A DNA stretch of 64,000 nucleotides from Oceanicaulis sp. HTCC2633 (GTDB lineage Bacteria > Pseudomonadota > Alphaproteobacteria > Caulobacterales > Maricaulaceae): assembly GCF_000152745.1 (NCBI RefSeq), contig NZ_CH672428.1, forward strand, positions 1,937,327 to 2,001,326, in the 5' to 3' direction. The notes beneath the pieces are model-generated. The model had not been told where the DNA came from. It worked only from the letters and a program-made list of their open reading frames with translations, and did no database searches. This document shows, in pieces, positions 34,022 through 42,341 of this stretch; positions within the stretch are counted from its first letter, which is position 1, and each line of letters begins with the position of its first letter. The position numbers and the translations under genes were made by a program.

Positions 34022-35865
34022 GCCCGATGTCTCCTGCGCCAGACCGCAGCCAGCACGCCCAGAACCAGCACCACCAGCGGCGGCAGCCAGAGCGTCCAGA
34101 GCAGAAGCCGGTTTTCAAGGGCATCGATCTCGACCCGGAAGCCGCGCTCGATCTCACGCAGACGCTCCCGGGCGTCCAGGATCTGCGCGCGCAGGGCGTC
34201 CGCCTCGGCCGCATCCGCACTGCCCGCCCCGCCCAGCGCCGACGCCCGGCCCAGACGGGTGAGCTCCTCCAGACGCCCCTCGGCTTCGCTCAGCTCGGCC
34301 TGAAGGCTGTCCTGCAGCGTCAGATAGCGCGCTTCCGCAGCCGTGCGCAGGGCGTCCACGCGCGTCATGGGGCGATCCGAGCGCGAGCGCGAGCGCAAGG
34401 TGACCAGCGCCCGATCCCCCGCCAGCCGGTCCACAAGGTTCAGGACGAGCGACAGATTATCCGCCACCACCTGTTCGCCCTGGACCGGGTCGGCGCGCAG
34501 ATAGAAGGCCGGGTCAAACAGGTCCACATCCGCGAGCACGATCACCTCGCCTGATCCTGTGCTTTCGACCAGATGTTCGGTCCGGATCGGCGCGCCGTCA
34601 TCCACGGGCGGGCCGTCGGGAAAGGCCGTGCGGAACCGGCCGTCCAGCAATAGCCCCAGGGTCAGGGGCGCATCGGTCGCCGGCTCGAAACCGCGCATCA
34701 GTTCTTCGGGCGAGGGGCTCGACGCGGCGATGTCTGCGTCAAGGCGCGCGCCCTGGGCGCTGGTGGACAGGAGCGGCGTCGCGTTCAGACCCGTTTCCGG
34801 CTCAAAGCCCAGCACGCCCGGCGAGCCCAGATTGACCGCCCGCGACAGGCCCGCAAGGCCGGGCAGGGCCTGATTGAGACCCGCAGGCGGTACGGAAAAC
34901 CACAGCGGATAGGCGCGCATGCGGGTGCGCCCAGCCTCCACGATCTGGACAGGAAGACCTGTCTCCCCGTCCATGCCGACGGCGTTGCGATCATAAAGCA
35001 CGCCCCAGCTGGCGAACAGGCGCGGCAGATCGGTCGCCCGCTGCGCGTTCAGCGGCGGCAAACCGTCCGGCCCGGGCTTGAGCGCGAGATGCGCCATCGG
35101 GTCCACCGCGACCATCACCAGGCCACGGGCAAGGGTGAACTGGTCGATGAGATAGAGCTGACGCTCGCTCATGACCGGCGGGTGGATCACCAGAAGCGCG
35201 TCCGCATCCTCAGGGATGACATCGAAATCGGGCTCCAGCCAGCTCAGCTGATAGGTGGCGCCCAGCTCGTCAATAATCCGGTTGCCGCTGCGTCCGTCCC
35301 GGTCCGGCGCGAAGGGCAGGTCCGATACGATGGCCAGATGCGGCGTTCTCGCGCGTTCCAGCTCGGCGATCAGACGCACGATCTCGTATTCCAGCCGCGC
35401 TTCGTCCTGCGGATCAAAGAAGGCGATGATGCGCGCCTCGTCCACGGCGTTGCGGCCCACCAGACCGAAGAAGATCTGTCCGCCGCCCTCGACCGGGACG
35501 GGCTGAAGGCCCGAGGAGATGGCTGCATCCTCTTCGGGAGAGAAAGGCGACGGATCAATTTCTTCGAGGCGCAGCGCGCCGCCCGACCGCGCTGACAGCG
35601 TGCGCAGGAGCTCGCGCACCCGGGCGCCATAGGCCCGCAATTCGGGATAGCCCGCCGCCTCGGCGCGCGAATAGTAGAAATCGAGCGTCATCGGCTCATC
35701 AAGCCGGCCCAGCACATCGCGCGTGCCGTCCGAGAGCTCGTAAAGGCTGCGTTCGGTGAGATCGAGACGGGCGCCGTCCAGAAGAAGGCGCGCGGCCATG
35801 TTCAGGCCGGCGAAGCCCAGGATCAGGCTGAGGATCATCACCCACAGGAAACGCGTCCGGTTCAT
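34018..35865 (-). CDS. GldG-like ABC transporter auxiliary subunit
   Basis: A 615-residue protein: an N-terminal TM helix (about 8-28), a large extracytoplasmic GldG/DUF7088 domain (SLYELSDGTRDVLGRLDEPM, VIHPPVMSERQLYLIDQF, LVMVAVDPMAHL), a Glu/Arg-rich coiled coil near the end (LQAELSEAEGRLEELTRLG) and a final TM helix. The start at 35865 gives family length; the frame is open to 36252 but overlaps the permease. Both ends overlap its neighbours by four bases. Confidence 0.87.
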   Translation of the reverse strand: MNRTRFLWVMILSLILGFAGLNMAARLLLDGARLDLTERSLYELSDGTRDVLGRLDEPMTLDFYYSRAEAAGYPELRAYGARVRELLRTLSARSGGALRLEEIDPSPFSPEEDAAISSGLQPVPVEGGGQIFFGLVGRNAVDEARIIAFFDPQDEARLEYEIVRLIAELERARTPHLAIVSDLPFAPDRDGRSGNRIIDELGATYQLSWLEPDFDVIPEDADALLVIHPPVMSERQLYLIDQFTLARGLVMVAVDPMAHLALKPGPDGLPPLNAQRATDLPRLFASWGVLYDRNAVGMDGETGLPVQIVEAGRTRMRAYPLWFSVPPAGLNQALPGLAGLSRAVNLGSPGVLGFEPETGLNATPLLSTSAQGARLDADIAASSPSPEELMRGFEPATDAPLTLGLLLDGRFRTAFPDGPPVDDGAPIRTEHLVESTGSGEVIVLADVDLFDPAFYLRADPVQGEQVVADNLSLVLNLVDRLAGDRALVTLRSRSRSDRPMTRVDALRTAAEARYLTLQDSLQAELSEAEGRLEELTRLGRASALGGAGSADAAEADALRAQILDARERLREIERGFRVEIDALENRLLLWTLWLPPLVVLVLGVLAAVWRRRHRA

Positions 35866-36602
35866 CGACCGCCTCCCCGGCGCGCATCGATCAACGCCAT
35901 GGCGAGCCCCAGCCCAAGCCCCATCAGGGAGAAGAAATAAATCAGGTCCGCCAGGCTGATGACGCCGCGGCGCAGGCTGTCGAACCGGGCCAGGGCGGAC
36001 AGATCGGCCAGCGCCTCGGCCACCGCGCCAGGCATGTGCGCGGAAAGGGCGTCGAGCACGAAAGGAGCGCCCGATACGGTCACGAGAAAACACGCGCCCA
36101 CGCCCAGTACGAAAGCGATCACCTGGTTGGGGGTGGAGGCGGACAGGGCCTGGCCCAGCGCCAGATAGCCGCCCGCCAGCAACAGCGCGCCCAGATAGGC
36201 GGTGGCGATGGCGGCGTTGTCCGGATTGCCGAGATAGTTCATCGCGCCCCACATGGGGAAGGTCAGCGCCAACGCCAGCGCGGCGACGCTCAACGCGGCC
36301 AGGAATTTGCCCAGCACCATCTCTGACAACGCGATCGGGCTCGCCAGCAGCACTTCCAGAGTGCCCCGGTCGCGTTCCTCCGCCCAGGCGCGCATGGCGA
36401 GCGCAGGCATCAGCACCAGCAAGAGCCAGGGCATATAGTCAAAGAGCGGAGCGAGATCGGCGCGACCGGTATCAAACAACCGCCCGACCCGCCAGGCGAA
36501 GGCGGGAGCGGCGAAGGCGAACACCGACAGGAAGACATAGGCGAGCGGCGTCTCGAAATACGCCGCCACTTCGCGCCGATAGATGGCGATCAGACCGGTC
36601 AT
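35862..36602 (-). CDS. GldF-like ABC transporter permease
   Basis: A 246-residue permease with six TM helices. It starts IAIYRREVAAYFETPLAYVF, as in ABC-2/GldF permeases, and has EERDRGTLEVLLASPI in the first cytoplasmic loop. The ATG at 36602 overlaps the stop of the ATPase gene. It pairs with the ATPase 36599-37351. Confidence 0.9.
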   Translation of the reverse strand: MTGLIAIYRREVAAYFETPLAYVFLSVFAFAAPAFAWRVGRLFDTGRADLAPLFDYMPWLLLVLMPALAMRAWAEERDRGTLEVLLASPIALSEMVLGKFLAALSVAALALALTFPMWGAMNYLGNPDNAAIATAYLGALLLAGGYLALGQALSASTPNQVIAFVLGVGACFLVTVSGAPFVLDALSAHMPGAVAEALADLSALARFDSLRRGVISLADLIYFFSLMGLGLGLAMALIDARRGGGR

Positions 36603-37351
36603 GCGCGCGATCCTGGACGGTCGGAGAGGACCGGATCCTCCATGGCGCGGGTCAGGCCGCGGAACGCGCTTTCCAGGCTGCCGCCAAACTGGCGCGCCAC
36701 ATCGGCAGGCGTCCCGTCCACCTTGATCCGACCCTCTGCGATGACCACGGCGCGCGAGCACATGGCCTCCACTTCATCGAGCAGATGAGTGGAGATCAGG
36801 ATCGCCTTCTTGGGCGCCATCTCGGAGATCAGGGCGCGCACCCCGTCCTTCTGGTTGGGGTCGAGGCCGTCAGTGGGTTCATCCAGGATCAGCACGGGCG
36901 GGTCATGGGCGATGGCGGCGGCGAGCGCCGCCCGGCGCTTATAGCCCTTGGACAGGGCGCCAATGGCCTTGTCCGCCATCTTGCCCAGTTGCGCGCGATC
37001 GAGCGCCACACGGGTCGCCTCATCGAGATTGGCGCCGGCATAGCCCCGCGCGCGCAAGCCAAAGCGCACGAACCCCCGGGCCGTCATGGAGGGATAGGCG
37101 GGGGCGCCTTCGGGCAGATAGCCCAGATGCGATTGCGCGGAGCGGCGGTCGATATGGCAATCGAAATCGGCGATCAGAGCGCGGCCGTCATCGGGCTCCA
37201 GACACCCCGCCAGCATGCGCATGGTGGTGGATTTGCCCGCGCCATTGGGGCCGAGGAACGCGACCACTTCGCCGCGTTCGACCGTAAAGGACACTTCATC
37301 CACGGCGGTGAAGCCGGCGAAGCGTTTGATCAGGCGGTCAGCGCGGATCAT
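36599..37351 (-). CDS. ABC transporter ATPase (GldA-like)
   Basis: A 250-residue ATPase: Walker A GPNGAGKST, Q-loop region HLGYLPEGAPAYPSM, signature LSKGYKRR (a variant of LSGGQ), Walker B LILDEPTDGLDPNQ and the H-switch STHLLDEV. It drives the GldF-like permease. First gene of the four-gene operon, so its promoter lies within 37352-37679. Confidence 0.95.
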   Translation of the reverse strand: MIRADRLIKRFAGFTAVDEVSFTVERGEVVAFLGPNGAGKSTTMRMLAGCLEPDDGRALIADFDCHIDRRSAQSHLGYLPEGAPAYPSMTARGFVRFGLRARGYAGANLDEATRVALDRAQLGKMADKAIGALSKGYKRRAALAAAIAHDPPVLILDEPTDGLDPNQKDGVRALISEMAPKKAILISTHLLDEVEAMCSRAVVIAEGRIKVDGTPADVARQFGGSLESAFRGLTRAMEDPVLSDRPGSRA

Positions 37352-37679
37352 GGGCGGCGGATCATCCCGTCAGCGGCGGAAAACTGCACAACAGGGGTAG
37401 CTTACCTCTTCCCCTCACACCAGCTTTCTAGAGGCCCGGAATGACCAAAGCCTGAAAATTCAAAATCCGATGTCAGGAAGAAGGTGTCGACCGGCGCTCA
37501 CCGCCAGACCCGGGGGGCTGGGGGGGCTGTGAATCCAGATCAGGCGGGTTTTGTATGCGCCAGCCGACCGCTTTAAGGTGGTGACGGGGTTAGGCTGCCC
37601 GAGGACGAAATTGAGGCGAGATTGCGGCAGACTGTGAAAAGTTCGTAAGGTCCAGATCAAAGGTTAATTCAGAACAGAC
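37352..37679. other. 328-base divergent intergenic region with G-rich tract
   Basis: It lies between the ABC operon (-) and the DUF2794 gene (+) and must hold promoters for both. A notable tract near 37510-37530 has two long G runs separated by CT. No clear operator, box or coding frame was found. Confidence 0.5.
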
Positions 37680-38027
37680 ATGGCTTTGACTCCCCTTCCC
37701 ACGCCCCGCCCGCGCGACGACCGGATCATGTTTCATCGCACGGAGCTGGACCAGATCCTGAGGGTTTACGGCATGATGGTGGCGGGCGGCGAATGGCGCG
37801 ACTACGCCATAGACGGTCTCAAGGATCGCGCTGAATTCTCCATCTTCAGGAACGCCGCCGAAGTGCCGATCTATCGCATCGTGAAAACCCCGGCCGACGC
37901 CCGCAGACAGGGCGCCTGGAAGGTGGTTGCGCCGGGCGGAACCATCCTCAAGCGCGGTCATGACCTGTCCAACGTGCTCAAGGTCTTCGACAACCAGCTC
38001 AGGAAGCTGAGCTGGAGCGGTTCCTGA
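37680..38027 (+). CDS. DUF2794 family protein
   Basis: A 115-residue cytoplasmic protein of DUF2794, restricted largely to alphaproteobacteria. Conserved blocks HRTELDQILRVYGMMVAGGE, WRDYAID, EFSIFRNAAEVPIYRI and ILKRGHDLSNVLKVFD are present. Function is unknown. A strong bidirectional terminator follows immediately. Confidence 0.9.
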   Translation: MALTPLPTPRPRDDRIMFHRTELDQILRVYGMMVAGGEWRDYAIDGLKDRAEFSIFRNAAEVPIYRIVKTPADARRQGAWKVVAPGGTILKRGHDLSNVLKVFDNQLRKLSWSGS

Positions 38028-38030
38028 AAC

Positions 38031-38064
38031 AAAAAACCCCGGAGCATTCGCTCCGGGGTTTTTG
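38031..38064. terminator. Bidirectional terminator between DUF2794 and Bax-inhibitor genes
   Basis: CCCCGGAGC (38037-38045) pairs with GCTCCGGGG (38050-38058) around ATTC, flanked by an A run on the left and a T run on the right. It can end both convergent transcripts. Confidence 0.9.
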
Positions 38065-38081
38065 CTGGACTGGTGGATCGC

Positions 38082-38843
38082 CTAGTCGCGATTGCCCAGG
38101 ATCATCAGGATGATCTGGAACATGTTGATGAAGGCGATGTAGAGGTTCAGCGCGCCGTAATAGGTCAGCACGCCCAGGGACCGCTGGTCGCCGCGCGCCT
38201 CCACATAGGTCAGTTTCAGCGATTGGGTCTGCCAGGCCACCACGCCCGCCATCAGGCCCAGGATCGCGAACTGGATCAGCCATTGCAGACCCGAGCTCTC
38301 GATCAGGAACACGTTCAGCAGCGAGATCAGCACCACGCCGATCACCGCCATGACGAGGAAGCTGCCAATGGGCTGCAGGTTCGTCTTGGTGGTGTAGCCA
38401 TACAGCGAGAGTCCGAAGAAGGCCGCCGCAGTAATGAAGAAGGCCTGCGCGATCGTGCCCATGGTGACCGAGATGGTCCCCGTCAGGGTCTCGGCGCTGG
38501 CGCCGGTGGTCGCCATCAGGACCCAGACCCCGAGGCCCGTGCCAATGAGGGAGACAACGGCCCAGTACAGGACCGCCGCGCCCAGCGGGGACGGGTTGCG
38601 CATGAAGAACATGGAGCCGAACAGCAGCACGATCGGGCCGAACTGGACGACAAAATAGAGCGGCGAGTTGAAGACGAGCTGCGTCACCGGATCCACAGTG
38701 CCCGCCACGAAGGCGAGAACGGCGGAGAGGACGAGCCCGAGGCCCATCTTGTTGTAAACGCCCAGCATGAAGCTGCGCAGGCCGGCATCCACAGAGGTGT
38801 CGAGCGTCTGTGCGCCGTAAGCAGGGTGCGAAAACTGGTTCAT
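38082..38843 (-). CDS. Bax inhibitor-1/YccA family membrane protein
   Basis: A 253-residue protein with seven TM helices. The family blocks are LRSFMLGVYNKMGLGLVLSA near the start, TGASAETLTGTISVTMGTIA, AFFGLSLYGYTTKTNL and ILGLMAGVVAWQTQSLK, followed by YGALNLYIAFINMFQIIL. TMBIM-type proteins are proton-regulated calcium leak channels or modulators of membrane protease FtsH. Single gene with its own promoter side at 38844 onward. Confidence 0.92.
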   Translation of the reverse strand: MNQFSHPAYGAQTLDTSVDAGLRSFMLGVYNKMGLGLVLSAVLAFVAGTVDPVTQLVFNSPLYFVVQFGPIVLLFGSMFFMRNPSPLGAAVLYWAVVSLIGTGLGVWVLMATTGASAETLTGTISVTMGTIAQAFFITAAAFFGLSLYGYTTKTNLQPIGSFLVMAVIGVVLISLLNVFLIESSGLQWLIQFAILGLMAGVVAWQTQSLKLTYVEARGDQRSLGVLTYYGALNLYIAFINMFQIILMILGNRD

Positions 38844-38956
38844 GATGTCCTTCTCAACCAGAAACAGGTGAACGCGACGATGCGCGCCTTGTGGTGTTGA
38901 ATATCGGAGTTTTGCGCTCGGGTTTCAAGAGAAACCGGAACGGATCACATTCTGAT

Positions 38957-38977
38957 ATCCCTTATTATTAAAGGGAT
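38957..38977. repeat. AT-rich inverted repeat between yccA-like gene and thpR
   Basis: ATCCCTT (38957-38963) and AAGGGAT (38971-38977) form a seven-pair stem around ATTATTA, in the divergent region of the Bax-inhibitor and thpR genes. It could be a regulator-binding site. Confidence 0.4.
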
Positions 38978-39037
38978 TTCACGTATCCTGCGCCGCGCCC
39001 GCTTGACGCAGCCGCCCCGCGCATGCCCCCTGAAACC

Positions 39038-39586
39038 ATGTCGCTTCGTGTTTTCGCCGCCCTGCCCCTGTCTGACACGGTCGCCGATCAGGCCTGCGCC
39101 GAAATGACCGGCGTGCCGGACGCCAACTGGCGCCCGCGTGAAAACCTGCACATCACCTTGTGCTTTTACGGCGAGCTGGATGAACCGGTGATCGAGGAGC
39201 TTGATTCCGCGCTCGGTCAGGTCCGGCTGGCGCCCTTCGAGCTGAGGCTGGAAGGGGCGGGCCGGTTCGGCGGCGGCGATCCCAGCGCCATCTGGCTGGG
39301 CGTGGAGCATCATCCCGCCCTGATGGATCTGGCCCGGCAATGCCGGAAGGCGGCTCGACAGGCGGGCGTCGAGATCGAGAAGCGCGCCTATCTGCCCCAT
39401 CTCACACTGGCTTACCTGAACCGGGATGTGGACATGGGCCGCGTCCAGCGCTTCGAGCAGAGACTGGGCCTGTTCAAGTCCGTCCCGTTCACGGTGGATC
39501 GCTTCCATCTGTACTCGAGCTGGGCGCGCAAGCCGCACACGCCCAATCTCTATCGGATCGAGACGGAATATCCCCTGATCGCCTAG
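39038..39586 (+). CDS. thpR: RNA 2',3'-cyclic phosphodiesterase ThpR
   Basis: A 182-residue 2H phosphoesterase. The two HxTx motifs are HITL (in ENLHITLCFYG) and HLTL (in AYLPHLTLAYL), and it starts LRVFAALPL as the family does. It opens 2',3'-cyclic phosphates on RNA and may ligate tRNA halves. An ATG five codons earlier (39023) is an alternative start. Reads away from the Bax-inhibitor gene. Confidence 0.92.
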   Translation: MSLRVFAALPLSDTVADQACAEMTGVPDANWRPRENLHITLCFYGELDEPVIEELDSALGQVRLAPFELRLEGAGRFGGGDPSAIWLGVEHHPALMDLARQCRKAARQAGVEIEKRAYLPHLTLAYLNRDVDMGRVQRFEQRLGLFKSVPFTVDRFHLYSSWARKPHTPNLYRIETEYPLIA

Positions 39587-39684
39587 CGACAGGCCCGTCT
39601 CGATCAGGCCAGGTCGCGCACAGCCCGGCCCGCTTGGACCGCCCGCAAGAGGCGCGGCCATAGACATGTCAGCTCAATTCCTAA

Positions 39685-39710
39685 ATATGAATATGAATTC
39701 GTATTCGTAT
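39685..39710. promoter_or_regulatory. 26-bp inverted repeat, probable TetR operator
   Basis: A palindrome centred on GAATTC (39695-39700) with 11 of 13 pairs matching, made of TATGAA/ATTCGTA-type units repeating every six bases. It lies 14 bases before the CPBP protease ATG at 39724 and faces the TetR gene at 40472-41137, so it fits a repressor-binding site. Confidence 0.6.
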
Positions 39711-39723
39711 CAGAGGCCCTGAC

Positions 39724-40515
39724 ATGTCCATATCTTCCACCCCTCCTTCGCTTGCCGAGCGTCTGGTCGCCGCTGTGGCGTCCGAGCCCGCGCTCTGGTT
39801 TGGCATGGTCGCGATCGTGATCGCCTTCATCTACGCCGAGCTCAGCACGAAAGCCGCGCGTCGCCGCGCCAGGCTCCAGACTGAACGCGCGGCCCTGAAG
39901 ACCATGACCGAAACGATCGTGATGCTCTGGCTGCTGGGCGGAATCTGTCTGGTCTGCTGGCTCGCCTCGGGACGGGATGTCATCAGCCTTGGCCTGAACC
40001 TGCCAGCCTTGACCGGTGAGAGCGCTTGGCGCGGATGGGCCGGATGGGCCATCGCCTGCGTGTTTGTCCTGTTTCTGCTCAGCCAGCTCTTGCCGTTGCG
40101 CACGTCTGAAGGCCGTGCGGAGATGGCCAAGGCGCTCGAGGGCATGGAGGGCGTGGACCTGATCCAGCCGCAGACCGGGGCGGAGCACCGCCGCTTTCAG
40201 CTGATGGCGGTCAGCGCCGGCTGGAACGAGGAAATCATCTTTCGCGGCTTCCTGCTGGGCGCGCTGGTGCTGGTCATGCCGCTCTGGGCCGCCGCACTGG
40301 TCTCCATGGTGATCTTCATCGGCTTTCACACCTATCAGGGGGTGTCCGGCATGATCCGCATCATTCCCATCACCCTCGGTCTGACCGTTCTGGTGGTGCT
40401 GTCTGGCTCACTCTGGCCGGCGATCATCGTGCATATCGCCGCCGACATGGTGGGCGGGCTCTATCTCTATCTTAGCCGCAAGCCGGTTCCGACGCTGGCG
40501 CCCGCTGCGCCGTAA
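39724..40515 (+). CDS. CPBP family intramembrane metalloprotease
   Basis: A 263-residue membrane protein with about seven TM segments. The glutamate-zinc type motifs are EEIIFRGFLLG, FIGFHTYQG and HIAADMVGG, matching CAAX-protease/bacteriocin-processing (CPBP, Abi) proteins. Its role may be processing prenylated or hydrophobic peptides or immunity. A palindrome just upstream and the convergent TetR gene (44-base overlap of the two ends) suggest dedicated regulation. Confidence 0.9.
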   Translation: MSISSTPPSLAERLVAAVASEPALWFGMVAIVIAFIYAELSTKAARRRARLQTERAALKTMTETIVMLWLLGGICLVCWLASGRDVISLGLNLPALTGESAWRGWAGWAIACVFVLFLLSQLLPLRTSEGRAEMAKALEGMEGVDLIQPQTGAEHRRFQLMAVSAGWNEEIIFRGFLLGALVLVMPLWAAALVSMVIFIGFHTYQGVSGMIRIIPITLGLTVLVVLSGSLWPAIIVHIAADMVGGLYLYLSRKPVPTLAPAAP

Positions 40516-41137
40516 GATAGCCCCAGGCGAAATCGGCCAGTTCCTCCGCCAGCGTTTCGAGGCTCAACCCCTTGGGCGCTGGCGGTCCGAGATCGGGATA
40601 CAGACCCGCCTCGATCAATGCCGTATTGAGAAAATAGGCGAGCGTCTCGATGGCCCTTGTCCGGTCGCGCTGGGTGATCTCGGCGTCAAAATGATCATAG
40701 AGGGCGCCCAGGGACTGTCGCGCGGTCTCCGTAATCTCTTCCCAGCCCTCGCCAATCAGATCCGGCCGGATGCGCGCATACAGATGCACCGACCGCATGA
40801 GATGGGCTTCGCGCGCCATGAAGCGCGCGCCGACCCGCAAGGTCCGTTGCAGCACCCCGCGCAGGCTCTCATCGGTATCCTGCTCGGCCTCGGCGTGCTG
40901 ATCGGCGGCGTGATCCTCAAGCCGGGCCTTGTAGAGCTCGAACAGGACCGGAATGAAGGCGTCCTTGTTCTCGAACCGGTTGTAGACCGCCCCCACAGAC
41001 ACCCCGGCTTCGTGCGCGATCTCGGCGACGGAGATCTGCTCGAACGCCTTCTGGCGCAACAGACGCTCCAGCGCAGCGACCAGTTTGTCGCGCGTGTGCT
41101 GGGATCGGGTCTGCAGAGCCGGTTTTGCGCCTTTCAT
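40472..41137 (-). CDS. TetR/AcrR family transcriptional regulator
   Basis: A 221-residue repressor: basic N-terminus, HTH at about 20-60 (ISVAEIAHEAGVSVGAVYNR, FENKDAF) and a ligand-binding helical domain. The start at 41137 (MKGAKPAL) is used; the frame upstream to 41233 runs into recF. It lies 37 bases after recF on the same strand, but is functionally more likely tied to the convergent CPBP gene, whose end it overlaps by 44 bases and whose promoter has an inverted repeat. Confidence 0.9.
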   Translation of the reverse strand: MKGAKPALQTRSQHTRDKLVAALERLLRQKAFEQISVAEIAHEAGVSVGAVYNRFENKDAFIPVLFELYKARLEDHAADQHAEAEQDTDESLRGVLQRTLRVGARFMAREAHLMRSVHLYARIRPDLIGEGWEEITETARQSLGALYDHFDAEITQRDRTRAIETLAYFLNTALIEAGLYPDLGPPAPKGLSLETLAEELADFAWGYLTAQRAPASEPACG

Positions 41138-41174
41138 GAGAGGTGTTGAACTCCGATCAGCTCCACTTGGCAAG

Positions 41175-42341
41175 TCAGTCCAGAAGCCGGGCGGAGCCGT
41201 CTCGGACTTCCACCCGCTGGGCGCCGGTTCCAAAGGCCTCGAACAGGACCGGCTCCACGCCGGTCATGAACGCCTGAACCCCGAGATCGAGCACGGTTTC
41301 AGCGAGGCCGTCCCGGCGCGCGGCGTCAAGATGGGCGCACGCCTCGTCAAAGATCAGCACCGGACCGCGGCCCGACAGGCGACGAATGGCGGCAGCCTGG
41401 GCCAAAGCAAGCCCCAGCACCATGGATTTCTGCTCCCCCGTCGAGCAATCAGAAGCGGGCTGGGACTTGGCGCGATGCCGCGCGTCCAGCTCGGTGCGAT
41501 GCGGTCCGGTCAGCGCCCGGCCCGCTGCGCCGTCGCGCGGTCGCACCCGCTGGAGCTCGTCCGCGAACCAGTCTTCCGCCTCGCCCGCCTTCAGACCTTC
41601 AGCGAGTTTGGCTTCCACCGCCCCATCAAGCGCCAGGTCCGCCTTGGGAAACTGGCTTTCAGGGCGCGTGTCGATCTCGTCCTGCAAGCGCGCGAGGGCA
41701 TCGAGCCGCGCGGCGGCCAGCGCCACGCCGGACGCCGCCATTTCCGCCTCCAGCGCGTTAAGCCAGTCAGGGTCCGCCCGGCCGCCTTCGGCGACCCGGT
41801 CCAGAAGCCGCTGACGCTCCTTCATGGATTTCTCGTACGCGCTGGCCGAGCTGGCGTGATCCGGCGCGGCGGCCAGCACCAACCGGTCAAAGAAGCGCAA
41901 GCGGTCGGCCCGCGGCCCGGCCCAGAGCCTGTCTTCACGCGGGGTCAGCCACAGCATGGGGATCAGGCGCGCCAGCTCGGTCTGGGTCGCGGCGGCGCCA
42001 TCGAGTTTCGTGCGGCGGCGGGTCGGGTTCTGAGGGTCGGCGCCGGTGGCGAGGCTGACCGGGCCTTCCGGCGTCATCGCCTCGGCATAGACCGCCCAGA
42101 GCGGGTCCACGCCCTGATCGGTGCGACGACGCACGGCGTCCGCCCCGGCGGCGCGCAATCCGCGCCCCGGCCCGAGAAAGGACACCGCTTCCACAAGATT
42201 GGTCTTGCCCGCGCCGTTCTCGCCAAACAGAGCAACCGGTCGCGCATCGAGCGCGAGATCGAGACGGGCGTAATTGCGAAAACCGGTGAGCTTGAGCCGC
42301 GTGACGGCGGGCCCACCGGTATCAGGGCCGCTCGAGGTCAC
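41175..42341 (-). CDS. recF: DNA replication and repair protein RecF
   Basis: A 388-residue SMC-like ATPase that loads RecA at gaps. LTGFRNYARLDLALDARPVA and Walker A FGENGAGKTN, the coiled-coil region, the signature segment STGEQKSMVLGLALAQA and the Walker B FDEACAHLDA are present. The stop of dnaN overlaps its start by four bases (42338-42341), so dnaN and recF are one operon. Confidence 0.96.
   Translation of the reverse strand: MTSSGPDTGGPAVTRLKLTGFRNYARLDLALDARPVALFGENGAGKTNLVEAVSFLGPGRGLRAAGADAVRRRTDQGVDPLWAVYAEAMTPEGPVSLATGADPQNPTRRRTKLDGAAATQTELARLIPMLWLTPREDRLWAGPRADRLRFFDRLVLAAAPDHASSASAYEKSMKERQRLLDRVAEGGRADPDWLNALEAEMAASGVALAAARLDALARLQDEIDTRPESQFPKADLALDGAVEAKLAEGLKAGEAEDWFADELQRVRPRDGAAGRALTGPHRTELDARHRAKSQPASDCSTGEQKSMVLGLALAQAAAIRRLSGRGPVLIFDEACAHLDAARRDGLAETVLDLGVQAFMTGVEPVLFEAFGTGAQRVEVRDGSARLLD

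Noticed and set aside
39604-40329. 241-residue minus-strand frame over the CPBP gene
   Set aside because: It would be antisense to a protein with all CPBP motifs and has shadow composition.
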